DNA of 64,000 bases from assembly GCF_003626735.1 (NCBI RefSeq), contig NZ_RBHX01000001.1, forward strand, positions 3,534,001 through 3,598,000, given 5' to 3'. The position numbers and the translations under genes are program-made. Below are positions 19,166 through 27,189 of the stretch, one piece after another; within the stretch, counting starts at the first letter, position 1; each line of letters opens with the position of its first letter. The notes under the pieces are model-generated. The model was given only the letters and a program-made list of their open reading frames with translations, was not told the origin of the DNA and did no database searches. The DNA is from Microbacterium sp. CGR2 (GTDB lineage: Bacteria > Actinomycetota > Actinomycetes > Actinomycetales > Microbacteriaceae).

Positions 19166-19195
19166 GGCGGGGGTGCGGCGAACCGCACCCCCGCC
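19166..19195 (-). terminator. strong hairpin after the binding-protein gene
   Basis: A perfect 13-bp stem (GGCGGGGGTGCGG with its complement) closed by a four-base loop, read TTCG on the transcribed strand. It lies between the solute-binding protein stop and the permease start. There is no U-tract, so it more likely stabilises the upstream message or partly attenuates it, giving more binding protein than membrane components. Confidence 0.7.
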
Positions 19196-19201
19196 GGTCA
19201 C

Positions 19202-20755
19202 TCACTCGGTGACGTCGAACTGGCGGATGGTGGAGAGCGTGTTGGCCTTGCCGACGTAGCTGATGCCGTCAGCCGTGGCCCAGGTCGCTCCGATGTAGGC
19301 GATGGGTGCGACCAGCGCTTCGTCCACCACGTACTCGTTCAGTTCCTTGTAGACAGGAAGCGCGTCGGCGAACTCCACGGTGTTGTTGATCTCGTCGAAG
19401 TACTCGTCGAGGGTCGGATCCGTGTAGCCGGTCGGGTTGCCGAATCCGGCCGCCCCGAAGGTGGTGGCGAGGTCGGCGGAATCCGAGTTGAATCCGAGGA
19501 TCTGGTAGTACAGGCCGTAGTCACCCGACCGCGCGGCCGCCTGTGCCTGCTGCGGCGGCACCGTGACCCACTCGAGCGTGAGTCCGATGTCGGCGAACGC
19601 CTGGGTGAGGACGGGCTCGATGGTCGTCGAGAGGAAGGTGCTGGGGATCTGGAACGATTCGCCGGCGTACCCGGCCTCTTCGACGAGCTCCTTGCCCTTC
19701 TCGGGGTCGTACTCGTACTTGTCGTTCAGCTTCGCGTCGTAGATCTCGCCGAACGGGCTGACCAGCTGCGTGGTGGCGATGCCCACTCCGCTGAAGATCC
19801 CCTTGAGCACGCCCTCGCGGTCGATCGCCATGTTGATGGCCTGACGGACCTTCACGTCACCGAGAGCAGGGAACTTCTCGCCGGCGCGGTCGAGGATGTT
19901 GAGGTAGCCCACGGCCACCGCATCGTTCACCGTGATCGTGAACTTGTTCGCATCGAGCTGCGAGACCACCTGCGACTGCACGGTCGCTGCATTGAGCTCG
20001 CCTGCCTGCAGCGCGTTGAGAGAGGCGGTCGGGTCCTGCAGGACCTTCACTGTCAGCGTCTTGAACGGCACGTTCTCGGCATCCCAGTAGTCGTCCCGCT
20101 TGACCAGCACGTAGCTGCTGCCGGGGACGGTCTTCTCGACGTCGAGGGTGAACGGGCCCGAGCCGATCGGATCCGTGGCCGTGCGCTCCTCGTCCATGGT
20201 CGCCGGGTCGCCGATGGCGCCGGGCCCCTGGGCCAGGTTGTCGAGGAACTGCGGATCGAACGCCGAGAAGCTGATGACGACTGTCTTCTCATCTTCGGCC
20301 ACGGCGTCGGTCATGGCCGCGAGGCGACTCTGCACCGCACCCGGGGTGGCCTTCGAGCGCAGCAGCGTGGCCGAGACGGCCTCAGCATCGACCAGATCTC
20401 CTGAGCTGAACGTCATGCCCTCGCGCAGCGTGAGGGTCAGCTGCGTGCCGTCTTCGTTGTACTCCCACTTCTCGGCGGCGCCGGGCAGCAGCTCACCGTT
20501 CTCGGGGTCTTTGCGAAGCAGCGTGTCGAGCACAGACGACCAGACGAACATCTGCTGCCCATCGACGAGCTGTGCCGGGTCGAGTGAGTTCGGAGCCGAC
20601 ACCGCCGCGAGGGCGAGGTCCTTCTCTTCGACGGCCGACGACGTGCCTTCGGGTTCGGGGTCGCTTCCGGCAGCGCAGCCGGTGGCGACGAGGGCGGTGA
20701 CGAGCAGCGCAGCGGGCAATGCCACGCGGCGACGGTGCTTACGGGTATTCCACAT
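19202..20755 (-). CDS. ABC transporter solute-binding lipoprotein, family 5 (DppA-like)
   Basis: A 517-residue extracytoplasmic lipoprotein. The signal peptide ends in a lipobox with Cys27 (LVATGC), followed by an acidic linker. The rest is an SBP_bac_5 domain, including DPIGSGPFTLDVEKTVPGSS and the typical VRQAINMAIDRE region. It is the first gene of the five-gene operon SBP, permease, permease-ATPase, ATPase, GH43. The ATG at 20755 is the only sensible start. The family covers peptides, nickel and oligosaccharides; the adjacent GH43 and glucuronate genes favour a glycoside or oligosaccharide ligand. Confidence 0.92.
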   Translation of the reverse strand: MWNTRKHRRRVALPAALLVTALVATGCAAGSDPEPEGTSSAVEEKDLALAAVSAPNSLDPAQLVDGQQMFVWSSVLDTLLRKDPENGELLPGAAEKWEYNEDGTQLTLTLREGMTFSSGDLVDAEAVSATLLRSKATPGAVQSRLAAMTDAVAEDEKTVVISFSAFDPQFLDNLAQGPGAIGDPATMDEERTATDPIGSGPFTLDVEKTVPGSSYVLVKRDDYWDAENVPFKTLTVKVLQDPTASLNALQAGELNAATVQSQVVSQLDANKFTITVNDAVAVGYLNILDRAGEKFPALGDVKVRQAINMAIDREGVLKGIFSGVGIATTQLVSPFGEIYDAKLNDKYEYDPEKGKELVEEAGYAGESFQIPSTFLSTTIEPVLTQAFADIGLTLEWVTVPPQQAQAAARSGDYGLYYQILGFNSDSADLATTFGAAGFGNPTGYTDPTLDEYFDEINNTVEFADALPVYKELNEYVVDEALVAPIAYIGATWATADGISYVGKANTLSTIRQFDVTE

Positions 20756-20841
20756 TGTTCATGCTCCTTTGGATGAAACGGTTGATGCGCAACCGCTTGT
20801 CGACGCGGGTGACGCGAACGAGATGGGTGGCCTCAGACGCC

Positions 20842-20880
20842 AGTAAAGCAGGTAATCCATCGTTTGACAACCGATTGCCA
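20842..20880 (-). promoter_or_regulatory. LacI-type operator and promoter before ABC-GH43 operon
   Basis: Operator TGACAACCGATTGCCA (20865-20880). On the minus strand the arm TTGTCA is the -35, then a 17-bp spacer and TTTACT (20842-20847) as -10. A weaker look-alike, CGCAACCGCTTGTC, is at about 20788-20801 close to the start codon and could be a secondary site. Confidence 0.74.
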
Positions 20881-20885
20881 ACTTG

Positions 20886-22196
20886 TTACCGAAGCGTGAG
20901 GTTCCCCACCCGCTCAAGGGCCCTGTGCACCGCTTCGACGAAGGCAGCGTCTGCACCGAGCGCTGCGCTGAGCGTGCCGACCGTGCCCGCGACCGACTCG
21001 CGATCGACCGCCTGCCCTTCCACCGCCAACCACGCGGCGATGACGACAGCACACGCCGCACCGGAGCGACCGGAACGCCGCTCCCGTTCGGCGACCGGGG
21101 CTATCCGGACACGCACCTTGGTGTCGGCATCGAGACCGATCTGGGCGAGCAGATGCTGGATGCGAGGGTTGCGGAACCGGTCGAGCAGTGCCGAGCGATA
21201 CGCCGACAGACCGAGTTCGTCCGGAAGATGCGCGCACGCCTCATCCCAGTACGCCTCGACGGCCCGCAGGCACTCGGCATCGGCGATCGCCTCGGAGACA
21301 GTGCGATGACCGCGGAGTCGTCCCAGCGAGGCGAGAAGACTGTGCGCACCGTTCAGCAGCCAGAGTTTGCGCGCCTCCCACGGGTCGAGATCGTCGGTAA
21401 AGCGCGCCCCCGCCGTCTCCCACTGCGGTCGTCCTGCAGGGAACGAGCCTGCGATCACCCAGTCGGAGAAGGGTTCGGCGACGACCGGCGCGCGGTCGTC
21501 GTAGACCTCCGCCAGCGCCGCCGTCTCCTCGTCGGAGAGTCTCGGGGTGATCCGATCCACCGAGCTCGACACGAAGGACACGGTGCTGTCGATCCAATCG
21601 CCGAGTCCGGGAACCGCCTCCGCGAGAGAGCCGACCGATGCGCGCAGCACTCCGCCGTTGTCGGGGAGGTTGTCACACGACACCAGGGCGAGCGAGCCGC
21701 TTCCGGCTCGTCGACGCGCCTCCAGAGCGAGCACGACACGTCCGAGAGCCGTGCTCGGCTCGATCTGCGACAGCTCGGCACCGTCTGCGAGGGCGCCCAG
21801 GACTGCGACGTCGACGCATGTCTCCTTCGGCGAGTACGCGGCTTCCGTGATGGTGAGCGACAGGATCGCCGTCGTGGGGGCCGACACATCGCCCACGAAC
21901 CGAGCGAGCTCCGATCCGCCATGGGCGCGCACGATGCTGCCTATGCGCTCGGCCCGATCACCCTCCGGCGACCGGACGACCAGTGTGTACAGGCCGTCCT
22001 GCGCAGTCAGCGCTTCGGCGAGCGACGAGCTGCGTCCGCTGTAGGCGGCGATACCCCACTGCTCGGCGTCGGCCGCATTCGCGGTGTACCACGCCTGATG
22101 CGAACGGTGGAAGGCGCCGAGTCCGAGATGCACGATCCGCACCGGAGGCGCCGTCGTGGCGCGGGTGCCGAGGAGGTTGACGGAGAGAGCACTCAC
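20886..22196 (-). CDS. uxuB: D-fructuronate reductase, mannitol dehydrogenase family (UxuB-like)
   Basis: A 436-residue polyol-dehydrogenase-family enzyme. It has an N-terminal Rossmann fold (VHLGLGAFHRSHQAWY) and the family's K-x5-N-x2-H catalytic set in KLWLLNGAHSLLAS. By family and context it reduces D-fructuronate to D-mannonate with NADH, feeding ManD. It starts with GTG at 22196, overlapping the uxaC stop (GTGA). It is third gene of the GH2-uxaC-uxuB operon. A mannitol or altronate role is possible by family alone, but the operon makes fructuronate the best choice. Confidence 0.9.
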   Translation of the reverse strand: MSALSVNLLGTRATTAPPVRIVHLGLGAFHRSHQAWYTANAADAEQWGIAAYSGRSSSLAEALTAQDGLYTLVVRSPEGDRAERIGSIVRAHGGSELARFVGDVSAPTTAILSLTITEAAYSPKETCVDVAVLGALADGAELSQIEPSTALGRVVLALEARRRAGSGSLALVSCDNLPDNGGVLRASVGSLAEAVPGLGDWIDSTVSFVSSSVDRITPRLSDEETAALAEVYDDRAPVVAEPFSDWVIAGSFPAGRPQWETAGARFTDDLDPWEARKLWLLNGAHSLLASLGRLRGHRTVSEAIADAECLRAVEAYWDEACAHLPDELGLSAYRSALLDRFRNPRIQHLLAQIGLDADTKVRVRIAPVAERERRSGRSGAACAVVIAAWLAVEGQAVDRESVAGTVGTLSAALGADAAFVEAVHRALERVGNLTLR

Positions 22197-23596
22197 AGCT
22201 TGAACACCCGCTTCGGCTGCGGCCCGACGATGTCGTCGATGACCGCACCGGCCGTCTCCTCATCCACCCGCCCCTCGATCACGAGTCGAGCGAGGAACGA
22301 GGCGTCGGCACGGCGTGCCGTGTCGTGGCGCGCGGGGATCGAGAGGAACGCGCGGGTGTCGTCGATGAACCCGGATCCGCGAGAGAACCCTGCGGTCTCG
22401 GTCACTGCCGAGCGGAATCGTGCCATCGCGTCAGGAGCATCGAGGAACCACCACGGCGCCCCGATGTAGAGACTCGGATAGAAGCCCGCGAGCGGTGCGA
22501 TCTCGCGGGAGTAGACGGTCTCATCGACGGCGAACAGCACGAGGTGCAGATCGCGTTCGAGCCCGAACCTCTCGAGCAGCGGACGCAGGCCGCCCACGAA
22601 GTCGGTGCGCCGCGGGATGTCGTGCCCGGTGTCGGGCCCGAATCTGCGGAAGGTCGCCGTGCTGTGATTGCGCACGACACCCGCGTGGACGGTCATGACG
22701 AGCCCGTCCTGAACGCTCATCCTCGCCATCTGGAAAAGCATGTGCGCTCGGAACGCCTGGCGGTCCTCGGCATCGGCATCGCCGGCCAGCACTCGCGCGA
22801 ACAGGGATCCGGCCTCTGCGGCGGTCAGGTCGAGAGTCTCCGGGACCTCCACGCCGTGATCGGCCGAGACGGCGCCGTGCTCGATGAAGTACTGCCTCCG
22901 CTGCTCCAGCGCGGCGAGGTACCCGGCGAAAGTGCTGGGGCTACCCGTCGCGGCGAGCAGCCTCGCGACGTTGTCGCCGAATCCCCCGGCATCCGGGTCG
23001 AGATAGCGATCGGGCCGGAACGTGGGGATGACCCTGCCGACGCGTCCCTCTGCGGCGAGCGCCGCGTGCCCCGACAGATCGTCGAGCGGGTCATCAGTGG
23101 TCGCGAGCACCTCGATGCCGAAGCTCTCGAACAGCGCCCGCGGCCTGAGTGCCGGAGTCGCGAGCTGCTCGACGATGTGGTCGTAGCTCTGATCCGCCGT
23201 CGCTGCGCAGAGCGGGACCCGGACATCGAGCACGTTCTCGAGTGATTCCGTGAGCCAGTACCCCGACGCCGTACCGGCGAAGAGCGACCAGTGTTCGGCG
23301 AACTTCCTCCAGATCTCACGCGGGTCCGCCGTGCTTCCGCCGACGCCGAGTTCGTCGAGCCCGACACCGGACGCATGGAGCAGGCGGGTCACATAGTGAT
23401 CGTGACTGATCAGCAGTGAGGCGGGATCAGCGAAGGGCCGGTCGTCGACGAGCCATTCCACCGGGACATGGCCGTGCGGCGAGATGATCGGGGCGTCGGC
23501 GACCCGCTCGTACAGGGCGCGCGCGACGGTGCGCGACGCCGGGTCGGCGGGAAGCAGGCGATCGCGGTCGCGCCGCGTGAGAGAAGCGTGAGTCAT
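22193..23596 (-). CDS. uxaC: glucuronate isomerase
   Basis: A 467-residue uronate isomerase of the amidohydrolase-like fold. The metal-binding HGH (ISPHGHVPVEWL) is near the N-terminus, and the family region FYPSLYIGAPWWFLDAP and the C-terminal VGPQPKRVF fit. It converts D-glucuronate to D-fructuronate (or galacturonate to tagaturonate). ATG 23596 is used; further upstream the frame overlaps the GH2 gene in another reading frame and is not coding. The gene lies 14 bases after the GH2 stop and is coupled to uxuB by GTGA. Confidence 0.94.
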   Translation of the reverse strand: MTHASLTRRDRDRLLPADPASRTVARALYERVADAPIISPHGHVPVEWLVDDRPFADPASLLISHDHYVTRLLHASGVGLDELGVGGSTADPREIWRKFAEHWSLFAGTASGYWLTESLENVLDVRVPLCAATADQSYDHIVEQLATPALRPRALFESFGIEVLATTDDPLDDLSGHAALAAEGRVGRVIPTFRPDRYLDPDAGGFGDNVARLLAATGSPSTFAGYLAALEQRRQYFIEHGAVSADHGVEVPETLDLTAAEAGSLFARVLAGDADAEDRQAFRAHMLFQMARMSVQDGLVMTVHAGVVRNHSTATFRRFGPDTGHDIPRRTDFVGGLRPLLERFGLERDLHLVLFAVDETVYSREIAPLAGFYPSLYIGAPWWFLDAPDAMARFRSAVTETAGFSRGSGFIDDTRAFLSIPARHDTARRADASFLARLVIEGRVDEETAGAVIDDIVGPQPKRVFKL

Positions 23597-23610
23597 GTCG
23601 ATAGTCCCTG

Positions 23611-25374
23611 TCAGCCGTGCCAGCGGGTACGAAGGGCGTGCGCCGCGGCCTTCGGGCGGCGGTCCCTGGTGAAGATGCCCTTCTTGTTGCCGTCGACGCG
23701 GAATGCGCTGCCGGGCGTATGGAAGTCCGCGAAGTTCCACACCTGTTCGCCAACGACGCCCGGCACCCGGTCGAAGACGCGGTGGTACATCTCGAGGAAG
23801 GCGAGCTGGTACTCCTCGGTCCACGGCTGGTCATACACCGAATGCGTGCCGACCACCGTGTCCGCCCCGTACTCTGTCATCACCAGCGGCTTGCCGTAGG
23901 TGCGCTCCCAGCCGAGCAGCTCGGCTTCGAGGTGCTGCTCCGCGCTGCGCAGGTCTCCGCCGTCGGCGTACCACCCGTAGTAGCGGTTGAGGCAGATGAC
24001 GTCGAAGAGGTCGGCGATGCGGTCTGCGCCATAGGTCGCCTGGATGAGGTTGGCGAAGGTGACGGGGCGGTGCGGGTCGAGCTCGCGCGTGAGCGACACG
24101 AGCGGTTCGAAGTACGTGCGAGCTCCGTCCTCGAAGGAGGCCGGCTCGTTGGTGATGCACCACATGACGACGCTCGGGTGATTCTTGTCGCGCGCGATCA
24201 GCTCCCTGATCGCCTGTGCGTGCGACTCTCGGGTCGCGTCGCCGAACCCGTCAGGGCCGAAGGTCGAGCGGGTGGCCCCTGTTCCCATCCCCGCGCCGAT
24301 GGCGAGGTTGAGCCCGACCGCAGCCGTCTCATCGATCACGACGATGCCGTGACGGTCTGCGTACTCGAGCACATCCTCGGCGTAGGGGTAGTGCGAGGTG
24401 CGGAAGGAGTTCGCACCCGCCCACTTCATGAGGTGGAAGTCATGGACCATGTACGCGGGGTCATGGCCCTTGCCCCGCACCGGGCTGTCCTCGTGCTTGC
24501 CGAAGCCGCGGAAGTAGAACGGCTCGCCGTTGATGAGGAACTCCGCTCCCCTCACCTCGACGGTGCGGATGCCGACCGGGAGCGTGTAGACGTCGCGCAC
24601 ACCGGACTCGGTCGTCGCCTCGACGACGATGTCGTAGAGGTACCCCGCTCCGGGCTGCCAGAGGGTCGCGTCGGGGACGCGGATCTCGCCGGTCCTCCCT
24701 CGCCCCTCGGCCACCTGAGATCCTTCCGCGTCTCGCACGCGAATCGACACCTCCGCGTCCTCGGTGGTGACGATCTCGTAGCGGAGGACGCCGTCGGTGC
24801 CATCGATGTGGGGGACCACGGTGATGTCCTCGATGCGTGCGGACGGCACCGCCGCGAGCCACACCGACCGCGGCAGCCCGCCGTAGTTGTAGAAGTCGTG
24901 CAGGTAGCGCTGCTGCTTGCGACCGTCGTCGGCGACGGTGACGAAACCCGGAGGAAGTGTCGTGCGCGAGAGCTCGTTGTCGACACCGATCGTCAGACGG
25001 AACTCCTCGCCTGGGATCGCCTGATCGGTCACATCGACGTCGAAGGGCGTGAATCCACCTTCGTGGGCGCCGACGAGGGTGTCGCCCGCGTAGACGCGAG
25101 CGCGATGAGAGGCGGCCTCGACGCGAACCAGGATGGGCGCACCATCCCACCCCCGCGGAACGCGAACGTCCCGCTGGTACCAGACCCACCCGACGTGGTC
25201 GCGGATCTGCTGATCGGCGAACAGGTCGTCATAGCTGGAAGGAACCGGAGCCTCCAGCTCAGTCCGGAGCCGACTCGACCAGGGTTCGGCGACCTCGGGG
25301 TCGTCGACGGCGAATCGCCAGAGCCCGTCGAGACCGACCAGTTCACGGGTGGGAGACCACTGGGGTCGCAGCAT
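23611..25374 (-). CDS. beta-glucuronidase, GH2 (second copy)
   Basis: A 587-residue GH2 paralogue of the enzyme at 8001-9815, sharing long blocks such as RDHVGWV and HDFYNY. Acid/base Glu410 (TNEPA), nucleophile Glu501 (TEYGADT) and the glucuronate-specific pair N563/K565 (GNKKGIFTR) sit at the same positions as in the first copy. It has no signal peptide. It leads an operon with uxaC and uxuB, so it directly feeds the Ashwell pathway. Two diverged glucuronidases may handle different aglycones. Confidence 0.94.
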   Translation of the reverse strand: MLRPQWSPTRELVGLDGLWRFAVDDPEVAEPWSSRLRTELEAPVPSSYDDLFADQQIRDHVGWVWYQRDVRVPRGWDGAPILVRVEAASHRARVYAGDTLVGAHEGGFTPFDVDVTDQAIPGEEFRLTIGVDNELSRTTLPPGFVTVADDGRKQQRYLHDFYNYGGLPRSVWLAAVPSARIEDITVVPHIDGTDGVLRYEIVTTEDAEVSIRVRDAEGSQVAEGRGRTGEIRVPDATLWQPGAGYLYDIVVEATTESGVRDVYTLPVGIRTVEVRGAEFLINGEPFYFRGFGKHEDSPVRGKGHDPAYMVHDFHLMKWAGANSFRTSHYPYAEDVLEYADRHGIVVIDETAAVGLNLAIGAGMGTGATRSTFGPDGFGDATRESHAQAIRELIARDKNHPSVVMWCITNEPASFEDGARTYFEPLVSLTRELDPHRPVTFANLIQATYGADRIADLFDVICLNRYYGWYADGGDLRSAEQHLEAELLGWERTYGKPLVMTEYGADTVVGTHSVYDQPWTEEYQLAFLEMYHRVFDRVPGVVGEQVWNFADFHTPGSAFRVDGNKKGIFTRDRRPKAAAHALRTRWHG

Positions 25375-25419
25375 CGTCGCTCATCCTCTCCGGGGCAGCT
25401 CGCCCCGACATCTGGAATC

Positions 25420-25458
25420 AGACAACCATGAACGGATCATTTTGGCAAGCGGTTGCCA
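25420..25458. promoter_or_regulatory. LacI-type operator between GH2 and lacI
   Basis: TGGCAAGCGGTTGCCA at 25443-25458, with a fully conserved outer TGGCAA/TTGCCA and a slightly different centre. On the minus strand TTGCCA is followed after 17 bp by TTGTCT (25420-25425), a weak -10. It sits between divergent genes and can control both GH2-uxaC-uxuB and the LacI gene. Confidence 0.7.
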
Positions 25459-25545
25459 GCCGCCGATGACGGAGTCGACGACACCCTGTCGTACGATCGG
25501 GGAACCGGATGCCGGTCACCGCGACGATGAGGGGAAGACACTTCG

Positions 25546-26580
25546 ATGTCGAGAGATGAACCGAACGCGTCCGACGAGCCGGTGGCGACCGAGGGTCGGG
25601 CTGGCAGACGTCCGACGATCTACGACATCGCTCAGAAGGTCGGCCTCAATCCGTCGACGGTCTCTCGTGCGCTGAACAAGCCAGGGCGCACCAACGCGGC
25701 CACCGAAGAGAAGATCCGCGCTGCAGCAGGCGAGCTCGGTTATCGGGTGAACCCGATGGCGAGATCACTGCCCACCGGGCTGACCGGCACCTTCGCGATC
25801 GTTCTTCCCGACATCACGAACCCGGTCCACTTCGAGTTGATCCGCGGTGCAGAGCAGGTCGCGCGCGCCAGCGGCTTCACACTGATCGTGTCAGAGACGG
25901 AAGCGTCGGCGGAGCTCGAACTCGAGACGATCGAGACTCTTCAGCCCTCCGTCGACGGACTCCTCGTCGTCGCGTCGAGACTGGCCGACGAGGAGCTCGC
26001 GGCCCTGGCTCGCGAGAAGCCGATCGTCGCGGCGAACCACTCGGCACCGTCGCTTCCGAGCGTGATCCCCCACCTCGTCATGGGGCTCACAGCCGCGATG
26101 GATCATCTGCACGATCTCGGCCACAGGTCCGTCGCTTATCTCGGGCTCGGCGACATCCAGATCAACCGCGCCCGCTGGGACCTCACCCTCGACCTTGCGA
26201 CCACTCGAGGCATCTCCGCGGTCGAGATCACGGTCGATGCCCCGACCGTCGCCGCCGGTGCCGACGCGCTCCGCCGTGTGCGAGCGAGCGGGGTCACGGC
26301 TGTGCTCGCCTACAACGACCTCGTCGCGCACGGCCTGCTTCGAGCCGCGCGCAGTGGTGGGGTGCAGCTGCCCGAGAGCTTCAGCGTGATCGGCTTCGAC
26401 GACATCTTCAGCGCCGAGCTCGCCGCCCCCGCTCTCACGACGCTGCGATCACCGCTCCGAGAGATCGGAACGCGCGCGATGCAGACGCTCATCGACCCCG
26501 AACGCAATCGGGTGGCCTCGAAGGTCGTGCTCCCGCTCGAGCTGGTCGTTCGCGAGTCGACAGCGGCGCCGAGGACCTGA
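25546..26580 (+). CDS. LacI-family transcriptional regulator
   Basis: A 344-residue regulator. The LacI helix-turn-helix TIYDIAQKVGLNPSTVSRAL lies at about residues 25-44, followed by the hinge region NPMARSLPTG and a sugar-type effector domain (VLPDITNPVHFELIRGAEQ). ATG 25546 is preceded by GAGGGGA. It is divergent from the beta-glucuronidase-uxaC-uxuB operon with a LacI-type operator between, so it is the best candidate for local repressor of the glucuronide regulon. Its DNA-contact helix nearly equals that of the first LacI (5179-6216), so shared or competing binding is likely. Confidence 0.93.
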   Translation: MSRDEPNASDEPVATEGRAGRRPTIYDIAQKVGLNPSTVSRALNKPGRTNAATEEKIRAAAGELGYRVNPMARSLPTGLTGTFAIVLPDITNPVHFELIRGAEQVARASGFTLIVSETEASAELELETIETLQPSVDGLLVVASRLADEELAALAREKPIVAANHSAPSLPSVIPHLVMGLTAAMDHLHDLGHRSVAYLGLGDIQINRARWDLTLDLATTRGISAVEITVDAPTVAAGADALRRVRASGVTAVLAYNDLVAHGLLRAARSGGVQLPESFSVIGFDDIFSAELAAPALTTLRSPLREIGTRAMQTLIDPERNRVASKVVLPLELVVRESTAAPRT

Positions 26581-26601
26581 CTCAGTCGAGACCGCAGCCG
26601 G

Positions 26602-27009
26602 TCACACCGTCGGAGCAGCCGCAGGAACAGCGAGCTCGCCGGTCAGATACTGAGCGCGGCCGAACCCGAAAGACCAGTCCTGGGGGCCGTTCTCGACGTA
26701 TCCGATGAAGACGTCCTCGCCCTGTACCCCCACCGTCTCGAGCCGGGCGGCGATGGCCGCGTACAGGCGCTGTTTGATCTCATCGGTGCGGCCCCGCTGC
26801 GTGAAGATCTGGATGATCACCGGATCGGTGCGCTCGAATCCGAGCCCCGCATCCTCCGCGATGATCGTGCTCGCACCCCGCGAGGTGATGATCTGGAACC
26901 GATCCCCGACCGGGATGCCGTAGGTCTCCACGATCGCGTCGTGGATCGCGCCTGAGATCGCAGCTGAATCGGTGCGGGAATCGCTGTGGTCGATGCGTAC
27001 GAGGGGCAT
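26602..27009 (-). CDS. tautomerase-family protein
   Basis: A 135-residue member of the tautomerase/MIF superfamily. Pro2, the catalytic base of this fold, is present directly after Met (MPLVRIDH). Two beta-alpha-beta units follow. The length fits the single-chain Tautomerase_2 group, not the 62-residue 4-oxalocrotonate tautomerase. It is convergent with lacI and divergent from the inositol transporter gene; a TGTCCTAACA site lies 20 bases before its ATG, so it may belong to the inositol regulon. It could interconvert a keto and enol form of a ring or sugar intermediate; the substrate is unknown. Confidence 0.82.
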   Translation of the reverse strand: MPLVRIDHSDSRTDSAAISGAIHDAIVETYGIPVGDRFQIITSRGASTIIAEDAGLGFERTDPVIIQIFTQRGRTDEIKQRLYAAIAARLETVGVQGEDVFIGYVENGPQDWSFGFGRAQYLTGELAVPAAAPTV

Positions 27010-27028
27010 GGTGTCTCCTATCTTTCAT

Positions 27029-27106
27029 TGTCCTAACATTCTCACATAATCATGATCCGAGCAAGGCTTGTCCCTTTCGGCTCCTCATGCAAGAATGTCT
27101 TTACAT
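27029..27106. promoter_or_regulatory. inositol-regulon sites before iolT-like gene
   Basis: Two decamers: TGTCCTAACA (27029-27038) and TGTCTTTACA (27096-27105, inside AGAATGTCTTTACAT). A promoter TTGTCC (27068-27073), 17-bp spacer, AAGAAT (27091-27096) overlaps the second. The first matches, as far as I recall, the KGWCHTRACA motif reported for Corynebacterium IolR; the same two decamers recur before iolC and before the inositol ABC genes. Confidence 0.62.
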
Positions 27107-27189
27107 GGAACCGCGTCGAGCGGACCATGCCACTTCCTCACCCGCCACAGCACCCGATGCTCGGCGGATCCACGCAAAGGAGCGTCCTC

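Noticed and set aside
20786..20801. Second LacI-type operator next to the start of the DppA-like gene
   Set aside because: Only about 10 of 16 positions agree with the operator set; kept only as a remark.
27052..27189. ATG 27052 as start of the IolT-like gene
   Set aside because: The added residues resemble no transporter sequence and the DNA holds promoter and operator elements; GTG 27190 has a strong RBS.
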